From contig DATFUZ010000113.1 of assembly GCA_035260545.1 (NCBI GenBank), positions 1 to 20,838 of the forward strand: a stretch of DNA of 20,838 bases, read 5' to 3'. How positions within the stretch are numbered: the first letter of the stretch is position 1; every line of letters starts with the position of its first letter. Shown in pieces: positions 7,195 through 14,712 of the stretch. Position numbers and translations under genes: made by a program. The notes under the pieces were generated by a model. It ran no database searches. It worked only from the letters and a program-made list of their open reading frames with translations, and was not told where the DNA came from. This stretch comes from DATDDB01 sp035260545. Lineage in GTDB: Bacteria; Pseudomonadota; Gammaproteobacteria; Burkholderiales; Gallionellaceae.

Positions 7195-9774
7195 CTAAGC
7201 CCGCCGCACGGGCTTCAGTAATTCGAACCACAGCGCACTGGCCATGCCGGCCACCAGGCACAGCGCGGCCTGGCTGGCGGCAATCGGCGAAAAATGGAAG
7301 ATCGCCCGCACCGGCGGCACCGTGAGTGCGATGGACAGGAAGAGCACGGCGCCTCCGGCGACCCACCATAGCGCCGGGTTGCGCGTCCGCAGCAAGGCCG
7401 GCAGGGAGTGCCGCCAGGAGCGGTTGACCAGAATCAGCCCCAGGTTCCCCAACACCAGCGTGGAAAACGCCATCGCGCGCGCCGCGCCCTCAGCCGCGCC
7501 TGCGTGCAGTGCGTAGCCCAGCACGCCCAGCGAGGCGAGCAGCAGCGTCACACCTTGCAGCAGGCTGAGCGCCAGCGTGTGGCGGCCGAACAACGGCTCC
7601 CGCGGGCTGCGCGGCGGGCGCCGCATCACATCCTTTTCCGCCGGCTCCGCCTCGAACGCAATGGAGCAGGCCGGGTTGATGATCATCTCCAGGAACACGA
7701 TGTGCACCGGCTCGAATACCGGCGGCCAACCCAGCAGCAGGGGGATGAGCGACAATCCAGCGATGGGGATATGCACCGCAAGGATGTAGGACATCGCCTT
7801 GCGCAGGTTGTCGAAGATCGCGCGCCCGATGCGTACCGCGCGCACTATCGACGAGAAGTCATCGTCCAGCAGCACCAGCGAGGACGCCTCGCGCGCAACG
7901 TCCGTTCCGCGCGCACCCATGGCGATGCCGATGTGCGCCGCCTTTAGCGCGGGCGCATCATTCACCCCGTCGCCCGTCATTGCCACCACCTCTCCGTTTG
8001 CCTTGAGCGCATTCACCAGGCGCAATTTCTGATCGGGCGTCATGCGTGCGAAGATGTTGCTGTCACGAACACGCTCACGCAGCGAGGCGTCGTCCATCTG
8101 CGCCAGTTCGGGGCCGGTCATGATTGGCCCGCTGCCCGGTTCGAGGCCGATCTCGCGCGCGATCGCCGCGGCGGTGACGGGATAGTCGCCGGTGATCATC
8201 ACCACGCGGATGCCGGCCGTGCTGCACTCCTTGAGCGCTGGCGAGACGGTATGTCGCACCGGGTCCGCGAGGCCGACGAGGCCCACCAGGTGGAAATCGA
8301 AATCGTGCTGGATGTCCGGCCATTCCTCGCCGGTGTAGTCCGCGCGCGCCACGCCGAGCACGCGCATGCCCTGCGCGGCCAGTTCGTTGGCCTGCGCGTC
8401 CAGGAGGGCCATCTGCGCGGAGTCGAGGTGGCACAGGTCTCCGATGGCTTCCGGCGAACCCTTGGCGGCGACGACGTACGCCTTGCGTCCGCGCGCGCGC
8501 CAGACGTGCGACAGCGCCAGCAGCTCCGGCGAGAGCGAATATTCGTGGGCCAGTTCCCAGTCGCCGTGCAGGTGCTCGGTATTGGCGAGGTAGCGTTCGC
8601 CCAGCGCGTGCAGCGCCTTTTCCATGGGATCGAAGGGTTCCACTTCGCTCGAGAGAATGGCGAATTCGGCGAGCGGGTGAAATTTCTCCGGCAGCGCCGC
8701 CGTGCTGTCTGTTACCGGGAAGGTTTCGCCGGCAACGACGAGTTGCCGGACGGTCATCCGGTTGTGGGTGAGGGTGCCGGTCTTGTCCACGCACAGCACG
8801 GTGGCGGATCCCAGCGCTTCTACGCTCGGGATGCGCCGCGTCAACACCCGGTGGCGCGAGATGCGCCATGCGCCCATTGCCAGGAATACCGTGAGCACGA
8901 CGGGGTATTCTTCCGGCAGGATGGACATGGCCAGGGTGATCCCGGACAGGAAGCCGCGCAGCCAGTCGCCCCGGGTCAGGCCATAAACCGCCACCAGCAG
9001 CAGGCTGAGCAGTGTGCCGACGACTGCGAGGGCGCGCACCAGGCGGCCGATCTCGGTTTGCAGCGGTGTGGCTTCCCCTGCCTGCTGGCGCAGCGCCACG
9101 CCGATCTTGCCGATCTCGGTATGGGAGCCCGTGGCCAGCACCCGGGCCGTGCCACGCCCCCCGACCACCAGCGAGCCTGAATAGACATAGGGCAGTCCAT
9201 CCCCGCCCGGCGCCGCCATCGCCATCGCCGACGCATCCGGGCAGGCGACCTTGCGGACCGGCACCGATTCGCCGGTGAGCAGCGACTCGTCCGCGGCAAA
9301 GTCGTTGCAGGATAGCAGTACGGCATCGGCCGCCACGCGGTCGCCCTCGGCAAGCACGAGGATGTCGCCGCGCACTACATCGCGCCCCGAAATGCGGTGT
9401 TCGACGCCGTCGCGCACAACCAGCGCGCGCGGGCTGGTGAGGTCGCGCAAGGCCTCCAGCACGCGCTCGGTCTTGTATTCCTGGTAGATGGTGATACCCA
9501 TGACCACGAACACGAAACCGAGCAGCATCAGCGCATCGCCGCTGTCCCCCAGCAGCAGGTAGATCGCGCCGGCGCCCACCAGCAGCAGGAACATGGGCTC
9601 GCGCACGACCTCCAGCGAGATGACCGCGATGTCGCGCCGTCTGGCGGCGGGAAGTTCGTTGTATCCGTCGGAGCGCAGCCTGGCATGGGCGTCCTGCTGC
9701 GTCAGGCCGTCCGCGGCGCCGGTGTCTGGCTCGGCTTTCGGGTTTGTGACCGTATTGGCAGTGTTTGCTGGCAT
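7195..9774 (-). CDS. P-type cation-translocating ATPase, atypical P2-like
   Basis: An inner-membrane ion pump of 859 residues. All catalytic parts are present: actuator motif TGES (167-170), phosphorylation site D330 in VDKTGTLTHN, nucleotide-domain KGSPEA, and the hinge MTGDGVNDAP with D602 and D606. Helices lie around 60-97, 247-305 and in a C-terminal set of six. The fourth-helix ion motif is PEEYP (287-291) rather than the PEGL of calcium pumps. The sixth helix reads E696-M-I-I-N700-P-A-C-S instead of the Asn-x-x-x-Asp type of calcium ATPases. The transported ion therefore cannot be assigned. No N-terminal CxxC metal-binding domain is present, which argues against a copper or cadmium pump. 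Start is the ATG at 9774, with AGGA just upstream; a longer in-frame extension to 9948 looks non-coding. Confidence 0.9.
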   Translation of the reverse strand: MPANTANTVTNPKAEPDTGAADGLTQQDAHARLRSDGYNELPAARRRDIAVISLEVVREPMFLLLVGAGAIYLLLGDSGDALMLLGFVFVVMGITIYQEYKTERVLEALRDLTSPRALVVRDGVEHRISGRDVVRGDILVLAEGDRVAADAVLLSCNDFAADESLLTGESVPVRKVACPDASAMAMAAPGGDGLPYVYSGSLVVGGRGTARVLATGSHTEIGKIGVALRQQAGEATPLQTEIGRLVRALAVVGTLLSLLLVAVYGLTRGDWLRGFLSGITLAMSILPEEYPVVLTVFLAMGAWRISRHRVLTRRIPSVEALGSATVLCVDKTGTLTHNRMTVRQLVVAGETFPVTDSTAALPEKFHPLAEFAILSSEVEPFDPMEKALHALGERYLANTEHLHGDWELAHEYSLSPELLALSHVWRARGRKAYVVAAKGSPEAIGDLCHLDSAQMALLDAQANELAAQGMRVLGVARADYTGEEWPDIQHDFDFHLVGLVGLADPVRHTVSPALKECSTAGIRVVMITGDYPVTAAAIAREIGLEPGSGPIMTGPELAQMDDASLRERVRDSNIFARMTPDQKLRLVNALKANGEVVAMTGDGVNDAPALKAAHIGIAMGARGTDVAREASSLVLLDDDFSSIVRAVRIGRAIFDNLRKAMSYILAVHIPIAGLSLIPLLLGWPPVFEPVHIVFLEMIINPACSIAFEAEPAEKDVMRRPPRSPREPLFGRHTLALSLLQGVTLLLASLGVLGYALHAGAAEGAARAMAFSTLVLGNLGLILVNRSWRHSLPALLRTRNPALWWVAGGAVLFLSIALTVPPVRAIFHFSPIAASQAALCLVAGMASALWFELLKPVRRA
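7197..7215. terminator. Hairpin at the convergent gene junction
   Basis: AAGCCCG (7197-7203) pairs perfectly with CGGGCTT (7209-7215) around CCGCA. It sits inside the last codons of the ATPase gene, 8 bases past the response regulator stop. It could end transcription from the plus strand, but the T-run is missing. Confidence 0.3.
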
Positions 9775-9866
9775 AATGGTCCTGATGGGTGACCGCAGCG
9801 GCGCGCTGTGGGCCGCACCGCTTGCCGGATGCGCGCTGCACGGCCTGCGGGGTCGCCGGTAATTCT

Positions 9867-9887
9867 GCCGTAAACGGCGGCATGCCG
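9867..9887. promoter_or_regulatory. Paired small inverted repeats in a divergent promoter region
   Basis: GCCG-TAAA-CGGC (9867-9878) abuts the palindrome CGGCATGCCG (9878-9887), giving three alternating GCCG/CGGC arms. They lie in the 127-base region between the divergent ATPase and DUF2062 genes. An AT-rich TATTTT (9896-9901) immediately precedes the DUF2062 ATG. No clear promoter pair was found. A role as operator or leader structure is only a guess. Confidence 0.2.
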
Positions 9888-9901
9888 TCCAAGAATATTT
9901 T

Positions 9902-10477
9902 ATGCCGAGAAAGTATTTCAGAAGGTTTCTGCCCACCCACGACGCCATTACCCGTACAGGGTGGGGGCGATATTTGCTTGGCGGCAGGCTGCATCACCCC
10001 AACCTCTGGCATTTGCACCGCCGCTCCGTGGCGGGCGGCGTCTCGCTCGGGCTGTTCTGCGGATTGATCCCCGGGCCGCTGCAGATGATCAGCGCAGCCG
10101 TGCTGTCCATGGTGTTCCGGGTCAACCTGCCGGTTGCCGTGTTCACCACGCTGTATACCAATCCGCTGACCATCGTGCCGCTGTATGCGCTGGCCTATGA
10201 ATATGGCGCGTTCATGCTGGGGCACAAGGGAGCGGTTTCGGCGGCGCGGTTCGCCTTGCCGGATATGACCTGGCACAACTGGAGCGCGGTGCTGCCGCAC
10301 TGGTTCCTGTCGCTCGGCAAACCGTTTGCCCTTGGCTTGCCCATGCTTGCCCTCACCCTGGCCGTGATGGGATATATTGCGGTTCGGGCGTTATGGTATC
10401 TGGCGGTGGTCTGGGAATGGCGGCGCAGGGCCGCCAGGCGCGCGGCACGAAAGGAAAAGGATGAACGACAAGTCTAA
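9902..10477 (+). CDS. DUF2062 family membrane protein
   Basis: The 191-residue product fits the DUF2062 family: a basic N-terminus (MPRKYFRRFLP), then RRSVAGGVSLGLFCGLIPGPLQM, and the TNPLTIVPLYALAY segment typical of these proteins, then two or three more hydrophobic helices and a very basic tail. The function of the family is not established. It is probably an inner-membrane protein. The ATG at 9902 has no good ribosome binding site. Its 3' end overlaps the start of msrA by 17 bases, so the two are likely cotranscribed and perhaps translationally coupled. It is divergent from the ATPase gene across a 127-base gap. Confidence 0.85.
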   Translation: MPRKYFRRFLPTHDAITRTGWGRYLLGGRLHHPNLWHLHRRSVAGGVSLGLFCGLIPGPLQMISAAVLSMVFRVNLPVAVFTTLYTNPLTIVPLYALAYEYGAFMLGHKGAVSAARFALPDMTWHNWSAVLPHWFLSLGKPFALGLPMLALTLAVMGYIAVRALWYLAVVWEWRRRAARRAARKEKDERQV

Positions 10478-11009
10478 GCAGGTCGCAACTTTTGCGGGCG
10501 GGTGCTTCTGGTGCCTGGAAGCGGTGTATGAGCAGATACGCGGCGTCGAAAGCGTGGTGTCGGGCTATACCGGCGGTATGCTGCCCAATCCCGGGTATGA
10601 CGCGGTGTGCCGCGGGGACACCGGCCATGCCGAGGCGGTGGAGATCACTTTCGACCCGCAACAGGTTTCCTATGAGGAGTTGCTGGCGGTGTTGTTCAGC
10701 ATCCACGATCCGACCACGCTCAACCGCCAGGGAAACGACGTCGGGTCCCAATACCGCTCGGCGGTATTTGTGCATGGCGAGGCGCAGCGCGCCGAGGCCG
10801 AGAAGATGATCGCTGGCCTGGGCGAGATGAAGATCTGGCGCGACCCAATTGTCACCGAGGTGACGCCGGCGCAGAAGTTCTACCCGGCTGAGGAATATCA
10901 TCAGCATTTTTACGCAAATCATCCGGAGCAGGGCTACTGCCAGGCGGTCATCGCGCCCAAGGTGGCGAAGCTGCGCAGCTATTTCACGCGACTGCTGAAG
11001 CAGGCCTGA
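10461..11009 (+). CDS. msrA: Peptide methionine-S-sulfoxide reductase
   Basis: MsrA repairs oxidised proteins by reducing methionine-S-sulfoxide with thioredoxin. The 182-residue product carries the active-site motif GCFWC at 14-18, with catalytic C15 and nearby E20. It also has the conserved GYTGG, GHAEAVEITFDP and GNDVGSQYRSAVF blocks. A C-terminal Cys at 160 (QGYC) is in the position of the resolving cysteine. There is no signal peptide, so it is cytosolic, and no MsrB domain is fused. The ATG lies inside the end of the DUF2062 gene, with AAGGAAAAGG just upstream. It converges with the HD-GYP gene, leaving 15 bases between stop codons. Confidence 0.96.
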   Translation: MNDKSKQVATFAGGCFWCLEAVYEQIRGVESVVSGYTGGMLPNPGYDAVCRGDTGHAEAVEITFDPQQVSYEELLAVLFSIHDPTTLNRQGNDVGSQYRSAVFVHGEAQRAEAEKMIAGLGEMKIWRDPIVTEVTPAQKFYPAEEYHQHFYANHPEQGYCQAVIAPKVAKLRSYFTRLLKQA

Positions 11010-11024
11010 GCGGCCGTTCCTGCA

Positions 11025-12575
11025 TCACGTGGTGACCAGGCTGCGCAGGTGCGCGTCTTCCACCTTGATGTGGCCGATCAGCCAGGCGCGGAGATATTGC
11101 AGGATGTCGAACTGCGCCACCAGCGGGTTGACGTGCAGTTCCTGATAGAAATCCTGCACCCGATGTTCGAATGCGTGGTGCTGCTGTTCCTGATGCCCGA
11201 TTCCGGCGAAGTCATAATGCGCCATCATCATCTCCTCGGCGCGGAAGTGCACCCTGGCGTAGGCGTCCAGCGCCTTGATCACCCGGGCTGTGCTGCGCGC
11301 CCCGCGCTTATTGATGATAACGTCGTGGAGCTCGTTGATCAGATCCAGCAGGTAGCGGTGATGCTCGTCTATCGTGTCGATGCCGACGCTGAGGCTGTCA
11401 TCCCAGGCCACCCAGCGGTCCGGCCGGTGCTCGATCGGTGGTAGCGCCAGCGACTGGTTGGGATCGATGATGTCGTCCCGGTACAGTTCGCGTATCCGCA
11501 GGATCTCGGGCAGGGCGCGCTGAAACGCCTCGACCACGGACGGGTCGAAATGCGTGCCGGAATGTGCGGTGATCCAGGCCGCCGCCTCGCCGGTCGGCCA
11601 TGGCTGCTTATAGGGCCGGACAGAGGTCAGCGCATCGAACACGTCGGCGACCGAGCAAATGCGCGCCAGCAGCGGAATGTCTTCCTCGCGCAGCCCCCGC
11701 GGGTAGCCGGTGCCGTCCCAGCGCTCGTGGTGATTGCCGGCGATTTCGCGCGCCGCCGCGATGAGTGGATCGTTGCCGGTCAATATGGTGACGCCTATCG
11801 TGGTGTGCGTCTTCATGATCTCGAATTCTTCGGCGGAGAGCTTGCCTGGCTTGCGCAGGATAGCGTCCGCAATGCCGATCTTGCCGACGTCATGCATCGG
11901 CGCGGCGATGTACAGAAGTTCGCGCAGCTGCTCGGGCACACCCATGGCTTTGGCTATCGCCTGCGCGACGTTGGTCATGCGCATGACATGCCAGCCGGTC
12001 TCGTTGTCACGATATTCCGATGCGACGCCGAGGGAGCGGATGGCGTTTGCGCGTGCGTCCTCCAGTTCGACTTCGCGCACCTGCAACGTCTCTATGGTGA
12101 GGGTGCGGCTGACCAGGCTGGAGATCACCCGCGCCAGGTCCGACAGGAATTTCATTGTGGGCTCGCCTGCCACGTAGCCTGCCTGGGCGAACAGGACTGC
12201 GTAGCCCGTGATGCCGTCCTGCATGTAGAGCGGCAGCAGCGCCAGGCGGGAGGTGCCCGGCGCGCCGCCGAACGGCGTCGGATGATCCACGAAGCGGCAG
12301 GCCGCGCTCAGCGCGCTTTCCGCGAAGACGCCCTGTTCCCAGCGGTAGCCGCTGATCCAGGGCGGCGCGATCCCGCATTGCGCGACCTGGAAATACGCAT
12401 TCCGCGGATTGCGCAGCAGGATCGCGCCTTGCTGCGCAAACGGAAAACCGGGGGACCGGCCCAGAATGGCCAGCAGTTTGTCGAGCAGGGCGTCCAGGTC
12501 GGTGGCGAACCCGCTCGACAGGGTGAGTTCGAGCACCACATCGCTGATGGCCGGGGACGGGTTGTTATGTTTCAT
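11025..12575 (-). CDS. HD-GYP phosphodiesterase with GAF-like and hemerythrin domains
   Basis: A 516-residue three-part signalling protein. Residues about 20-160 look like a GAF-type sensor. Residues about 170-370 form a full HD-GYP domain: E187/H196 in SEYRDNETGWH, H228-D229 and K232 in MHDVGKIG, and HHERWDGTGYP at 282-292. This is the intact catalytic set for hydrolysing cyclic di-GMP. Residues about 390-516 are a bacteriohemerythrin domain starting WDDSLSVGIDTID. It carries H406, H443-x3-E447, H466 and H502-x4-D507 as diiron ligands, but Gln462 stands where the seventh ligand (His73 in sipunculid numbering) is expected, beside H461. The likely role is lowering c-di-GMP in response to oxygen or redox state. 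It has no membrane segments. The ATG is at 12575, and it appears to have its own promoter region upstream. Confidence 0.93.
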   Translation of the reverse strand: MKHNNPSPAISDVVLELTLSSGFATDLDALLDKLLAILGRSPGFPFAQQGAILLRNPRNAYFQVAQCGIAPPWISGYRWEQGVFAESALSAACRFVDHPTPFGGAPGTSRLALLPLYMQDGITGYAVLFAQAGYVAGEPTMKFLSDLARVISSLVSRTLTIETLQVREVELEDARANAIRSLGVASEYRDNETGWHVMRMTNVAQAIAKAMGVPEQLRELLYIAAPMHDVGKIGIADAILRKPGKLSAEEFEIMKTHTTIGVTILTGNDPLIAAAREIAGNHHERWDGTGYPRGLREEDIPLLARICSVADVFDALTSVRPYKQPWPTGEAAAWITAHSGTHFDPSVVEAFQRALPEILRIRELYRDDIIDPNQSLALPPIEHRPDRWVAWDDSLSVGIDTIDEHHRYLLDLINELHDVIINKRGARSTARVIKALDAYARVHFRAEEMMMAHYDFAGIGHQEQQHHAFEHRVQDFYQELHVNPLVAQFDILQYLRAWLIGHIKVEDAHLRSLVTT

Positions 12576-12656
12576 CGGGATTGCGCGCGGCGTACGGTTC
12601 TGCGTGTCGATGCCGGGATATTATCCCATTTTTATAGTGTGGGGAAACTGCGCAGG
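12576..12656 (-). promoter_or_regulatory. Probable promoter region of the HD-GYP gene
   Basis: This 81-base gap follows lolD and precedes the HD-GYP gene on the minus strand. It holds the only AT-rich patch nearby. Read on the minus strand, TATAAA (12636-12631) and TAATAT (12622-12617) are possible -10 boxes; TTCCCC lies 17 bases before TAATAT but is a poor -35. An inverted repeat overlaps TAATAT. Confidence 0.3.
12615..12627. repeat. Inverted repeat GGGATA-T-TATCCC
   Basis: A perfect 6-bp inverted repeat around one central base. It overlaps the TAATAT candidate -10 box of the HD-GYP gene, so it would suit an operator for a dimeric repressor. It is also downstream of lolD, but it lacks a T-run and is too tight to form a terminator loop. 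Confidence 0.4.
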
Positions 12657-13400
12657 TTACTCGGAAAGTTCGGTGAGCAGGCCATCTACCAGTTTCAGGC
12701 GGCGGTGCATCTTGGCGGCGAGATCCAGATCGTGGGTGGCGATGATGAAGCTGGTGTTGAGGCGTTCATTCAGTTCCTGCATCAATCCGAGCAGGGCATT
12801 GGCGCTGATGCGGTCCAGGTTGCCGGTGGGTTCGTCGGCGAGCACGCATGCAGGCTCGGTAACTAGCGCCCGGGCCACTGCGGCCCGCTGGCGCTCGCCG
12901 CCGGAAAGCTCGGACGGCATGTGGTCGATGCGCTTGGACAGGCCGACTTGTTCGAGCAGGATGGCGGCGCGCGGGTAGGCCTTTTCCTTGCGCACGCCCC
13001 GGATCAGCAGCGGCATGGCGACGTTTTCCAGTGCGGTAAATTCCGGCAGCAGATGGTGGAACTGATAGACGAAGCCCAGGCTGCGGTTGCGCAGATTGCC
13101 GCGCTGCACTTCGCTCATCGCTTCGATCTCATGGCCCAGAATGGTCACGCTGCCCGCGCTGGCCTGGTCCAGCCCGCCCAGAAGGTGCAGCAGGGTGCTC
13201 TTTCCCGATCCGGATGCGCCGGTGATCGCCACGCTTTCGCCGCGCCTGACGTGCAGATTGGCGCCGTTGAGCACCAGCACGTTGAGATGGCCCTGGGAAT
13301 AAATCTTGCGCAGGTCGTGGCAGGCGACGACGATTTCCCGCTGGTCGCCGTTTGCCGTCGCGATACCTTCGTTGTCCTGCTGACCGGTCTGTTCACTCAT
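12657..13400 (-). CDS. lolD: Lipoprotein-releasing ABC transporter ATPase
   Basis: LolD powers release of outer-membrane lipoproteins from the inner membrane to the carrier LolA. The 247-residue product has Walker A GASGSGKST at 61-69, Q-loop Q113, signature LSGGE at 165-169, Walker B VLADEP at 186-191 and H-loop H223. The segment VYQFHHLLPEFTALENVAMPL is typical of LolD. The N-terminus has about 20 extra polar residues before the fold. Its ATG overlaps the lolC stop by 8 bases, so the pair is translationally coupled, with GAGG upstream inside lolC. It is the last gene of the minus-strand lolC-lolD operon. Confidence 0.95.
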   Translation of the reverse strand: MSEQTGQQDNEGIATANGDQREIVVACHDLRKIYSQGHLNVLVLNGANLHVRRGESVAITGASGSGKSTLLHLLGGLDQASAGSVTILGHEIEAMSEVQRGNLRNRSLGFVYQFHHLLPEFTALENVAMPLLIRGVRKEKAYPRAAILLEQVGLSKRIDHMPSELSGGERQRAAVARALVTEPACVLADEPTGNLDRISANALLGLMQELNERLNTSFIIATHDLDLAAKMHRRLKLVDGLLTELSE

Positions 13401-14637
13401 ATTTGAGGGCCTCTGCCGGCTGGGTCTTGGATGCGCGCCAGCTCGGATACAGGGTGGCGAGCAGGCTGATCAGGAAGGAGAAGTAGGCCACGGTGATCAC
13501 ATCGCTTTCGTGCAGATCGGAGGGCACCTCGCTGATGTAGTAGACATCCTTGGGGAAGAACTGCATGTGGAAAGTATGTTCGATGAAGGGCACGATGGTC
13601 TCCACGTTCAGCGACAACAGGACGCCGCAGGCCACGCCGAGCAGCGTCCCCGCCAGACCTATTACCACGCCCTGCACCATGAAGATCTTCATGATGCTCA
13701 GCGGCGATGCACCCTGGGTGCGCAGGATGGCGATGTCGGCCTGCTTGTCGGTAACCACCATCACCAGCGTGGAGACGATGTTGAATGCCGCCACGGCGAC
13801 GATCAGCGACAGGATGATGAACATCACCCGCTTCTCCATCTGCACCGCGCGGAAATAATTCGCATTCTGCTTGGTCCAGTCGTTCACCGAAAGGTCGCGC
13901 GGCAGGCTCTTTTCCAGCTCGGCGGTTACTTCCTGGGTCTGGTCGAGGTCGCGCAGGTGGGCGCTGATGCCGCTTACTGCGGTGTCGAGGTGGTAGAGCT
14001 TCTGGGCGTCGTTCAGGTTGATCAAGGCCAGCACGTTATCGTAGGGATACATGCCGATCTCAAAGATGCCGACCACCGTGAACTGCTTGAGGCGCGGCAG
14101 CATCCCGGCGGGGGTGATCTGGCCCTGCGGCGTGATGAGCAGCACTTTGTCGCCCACTCGCGCACCCAGCGCGCGCGCGAGGTCGGACCCCAGCACGATG
14201 CCGAATTCACCGGGGCGCAGGTTGAACAGGCTGCCCTTCTTCATTTTTCCGGACAGGCCGGTAAGACGATCTTCCGCCTCGGGCGCGATGCCGCGCACTG
14301 TGACGCCTTCCACGTTGTTGTCCAGCGAAAGCATCGCTTCCCCGCTTACGTAAGGTGCGGCCCCGCTTACGCCGGGATTGTGGGAAACGACCTTGAGTAT
14401 GGGCTGCCAATCGGCCAGCGGGCCTTCGAAACTGCTGATCTGCAGGTGCGGCGTGATGCCCAGAATGCGCGCGCGGACCTCCTTCTGGAAGCCATTCATC
14501 ACCGACAGCACCACGATCAGCGCCGTCACGCCCAGCGTGATGCCCAGGATGGAAATTCCCGAGATGAACGATATGAAGTGGTTGCGCCGCTTTGCGCGGG
14601 TATAACGCAGACCGATGAATAGTTCGTAAGGACGCAA
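13393..14637 (-). CDS. lolC: Lipoprotein-releasing ABC transporter permease, LolC/LolE family
   Basis: The membrane subunit partnering LolD. The 414-residue product has the family layout: a short N-terminal amphipathic start (MRPYELFIGLRYTRAKRRNH), a first helix at about 24-46, a large periplasmic domain at about 50-265, then three helices at about 270-296, 318-345 and 381-398. The coupling stretch MEKRVMFIILSLIVAVAAFN is characteristic. Translation starts at TTG (14637-14635) with no strong ribosome binding site; the residues that follow match family N-termini, so the start is likely right. Only one permease gene is present beside lolD, unlike the lolC-lolD-lolE set of E. coli. It may work as a homodimer or pair with a distant LolE. 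Divergent from the RpfE-like gene. Confidence 0.92.
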   Translation of the reverse strand: MRPYELFIGLRYTRAKRRNHFISFISGISILGITLGVTALIVVLSVMNGFQKEVRARILGITPHLQISSFEGPLADWQPILKVVSHNPGVSGAAPYVSGEAMLSLDNNVEGVTVRGIAPEAEDRLTGLSGKMKKGSLFNLRPGEFGIVLGSDLARALGARVGDKVLLITPQGQITPAGMLPRLKQFTVVGIFEIGMYPYDNVLALINLNDAQKLYHLDTAVSGISAHLRDLDQTQEVTAELEKSLPRDLSVNDWTKQNANYFRAVQMEKRVMFIILSLIVAVAAFNIVSTLVMVVTDKQADIAILRTQGASPLSIMKIFMVQGVVIGLAGTLLGVACGVLLSLNVETIVPFIEHTFHMQFFPKDVYYISEVPSDLHESDVITVAYFSFLISLLATLYPSWRASKTQPAEALKYE

Positions 14638-14712
14638 GGTGTCAGGGGATATTCTTGTTCAAGTGCTAAGTTTGCCACAAGAAGGCGAAAAATGGGATGG
14701 TAAACTTGCAAC
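14638..14712. promoter_or_regulatory. Divergent promoter region, lolC and RpfE-like gene
   Basis: This 75-base gap separates two divergent genes and must carry both promoters unless they lie inside the coding regions. It is more AT-rich than its surroundings. On the minus strand TTGTGG (14681-14676) is a fair -35, but the -10 candidates are poor. A ribosome-binding-like GGGATGG (14693-14699) precedes the plus-strand ATG. Confidence 0.3.

Noticed and set aside
8075..10300. Minus-strand open frame of 741 codons
   Set aside because: It is a frame-shifted shadow of the P-type ATPase on the same strand; the product is Arg/Gly/Ala-rich with no domain pattern.
11550..12866. Plus-strand open frame of 438 codons opposite the HD-GYP gene
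   Set aside because: Antisense shadow with no domain, crossing the 3' end of lolD; the minus-strand protein has intact catalytic motifs.
13510..14622. Plus-strand open frame of 370 codons opposite lolC
   Set aside because: Antisense shadow; its composition is His/Gln/Arg-rich and it fully overlaps lolC.
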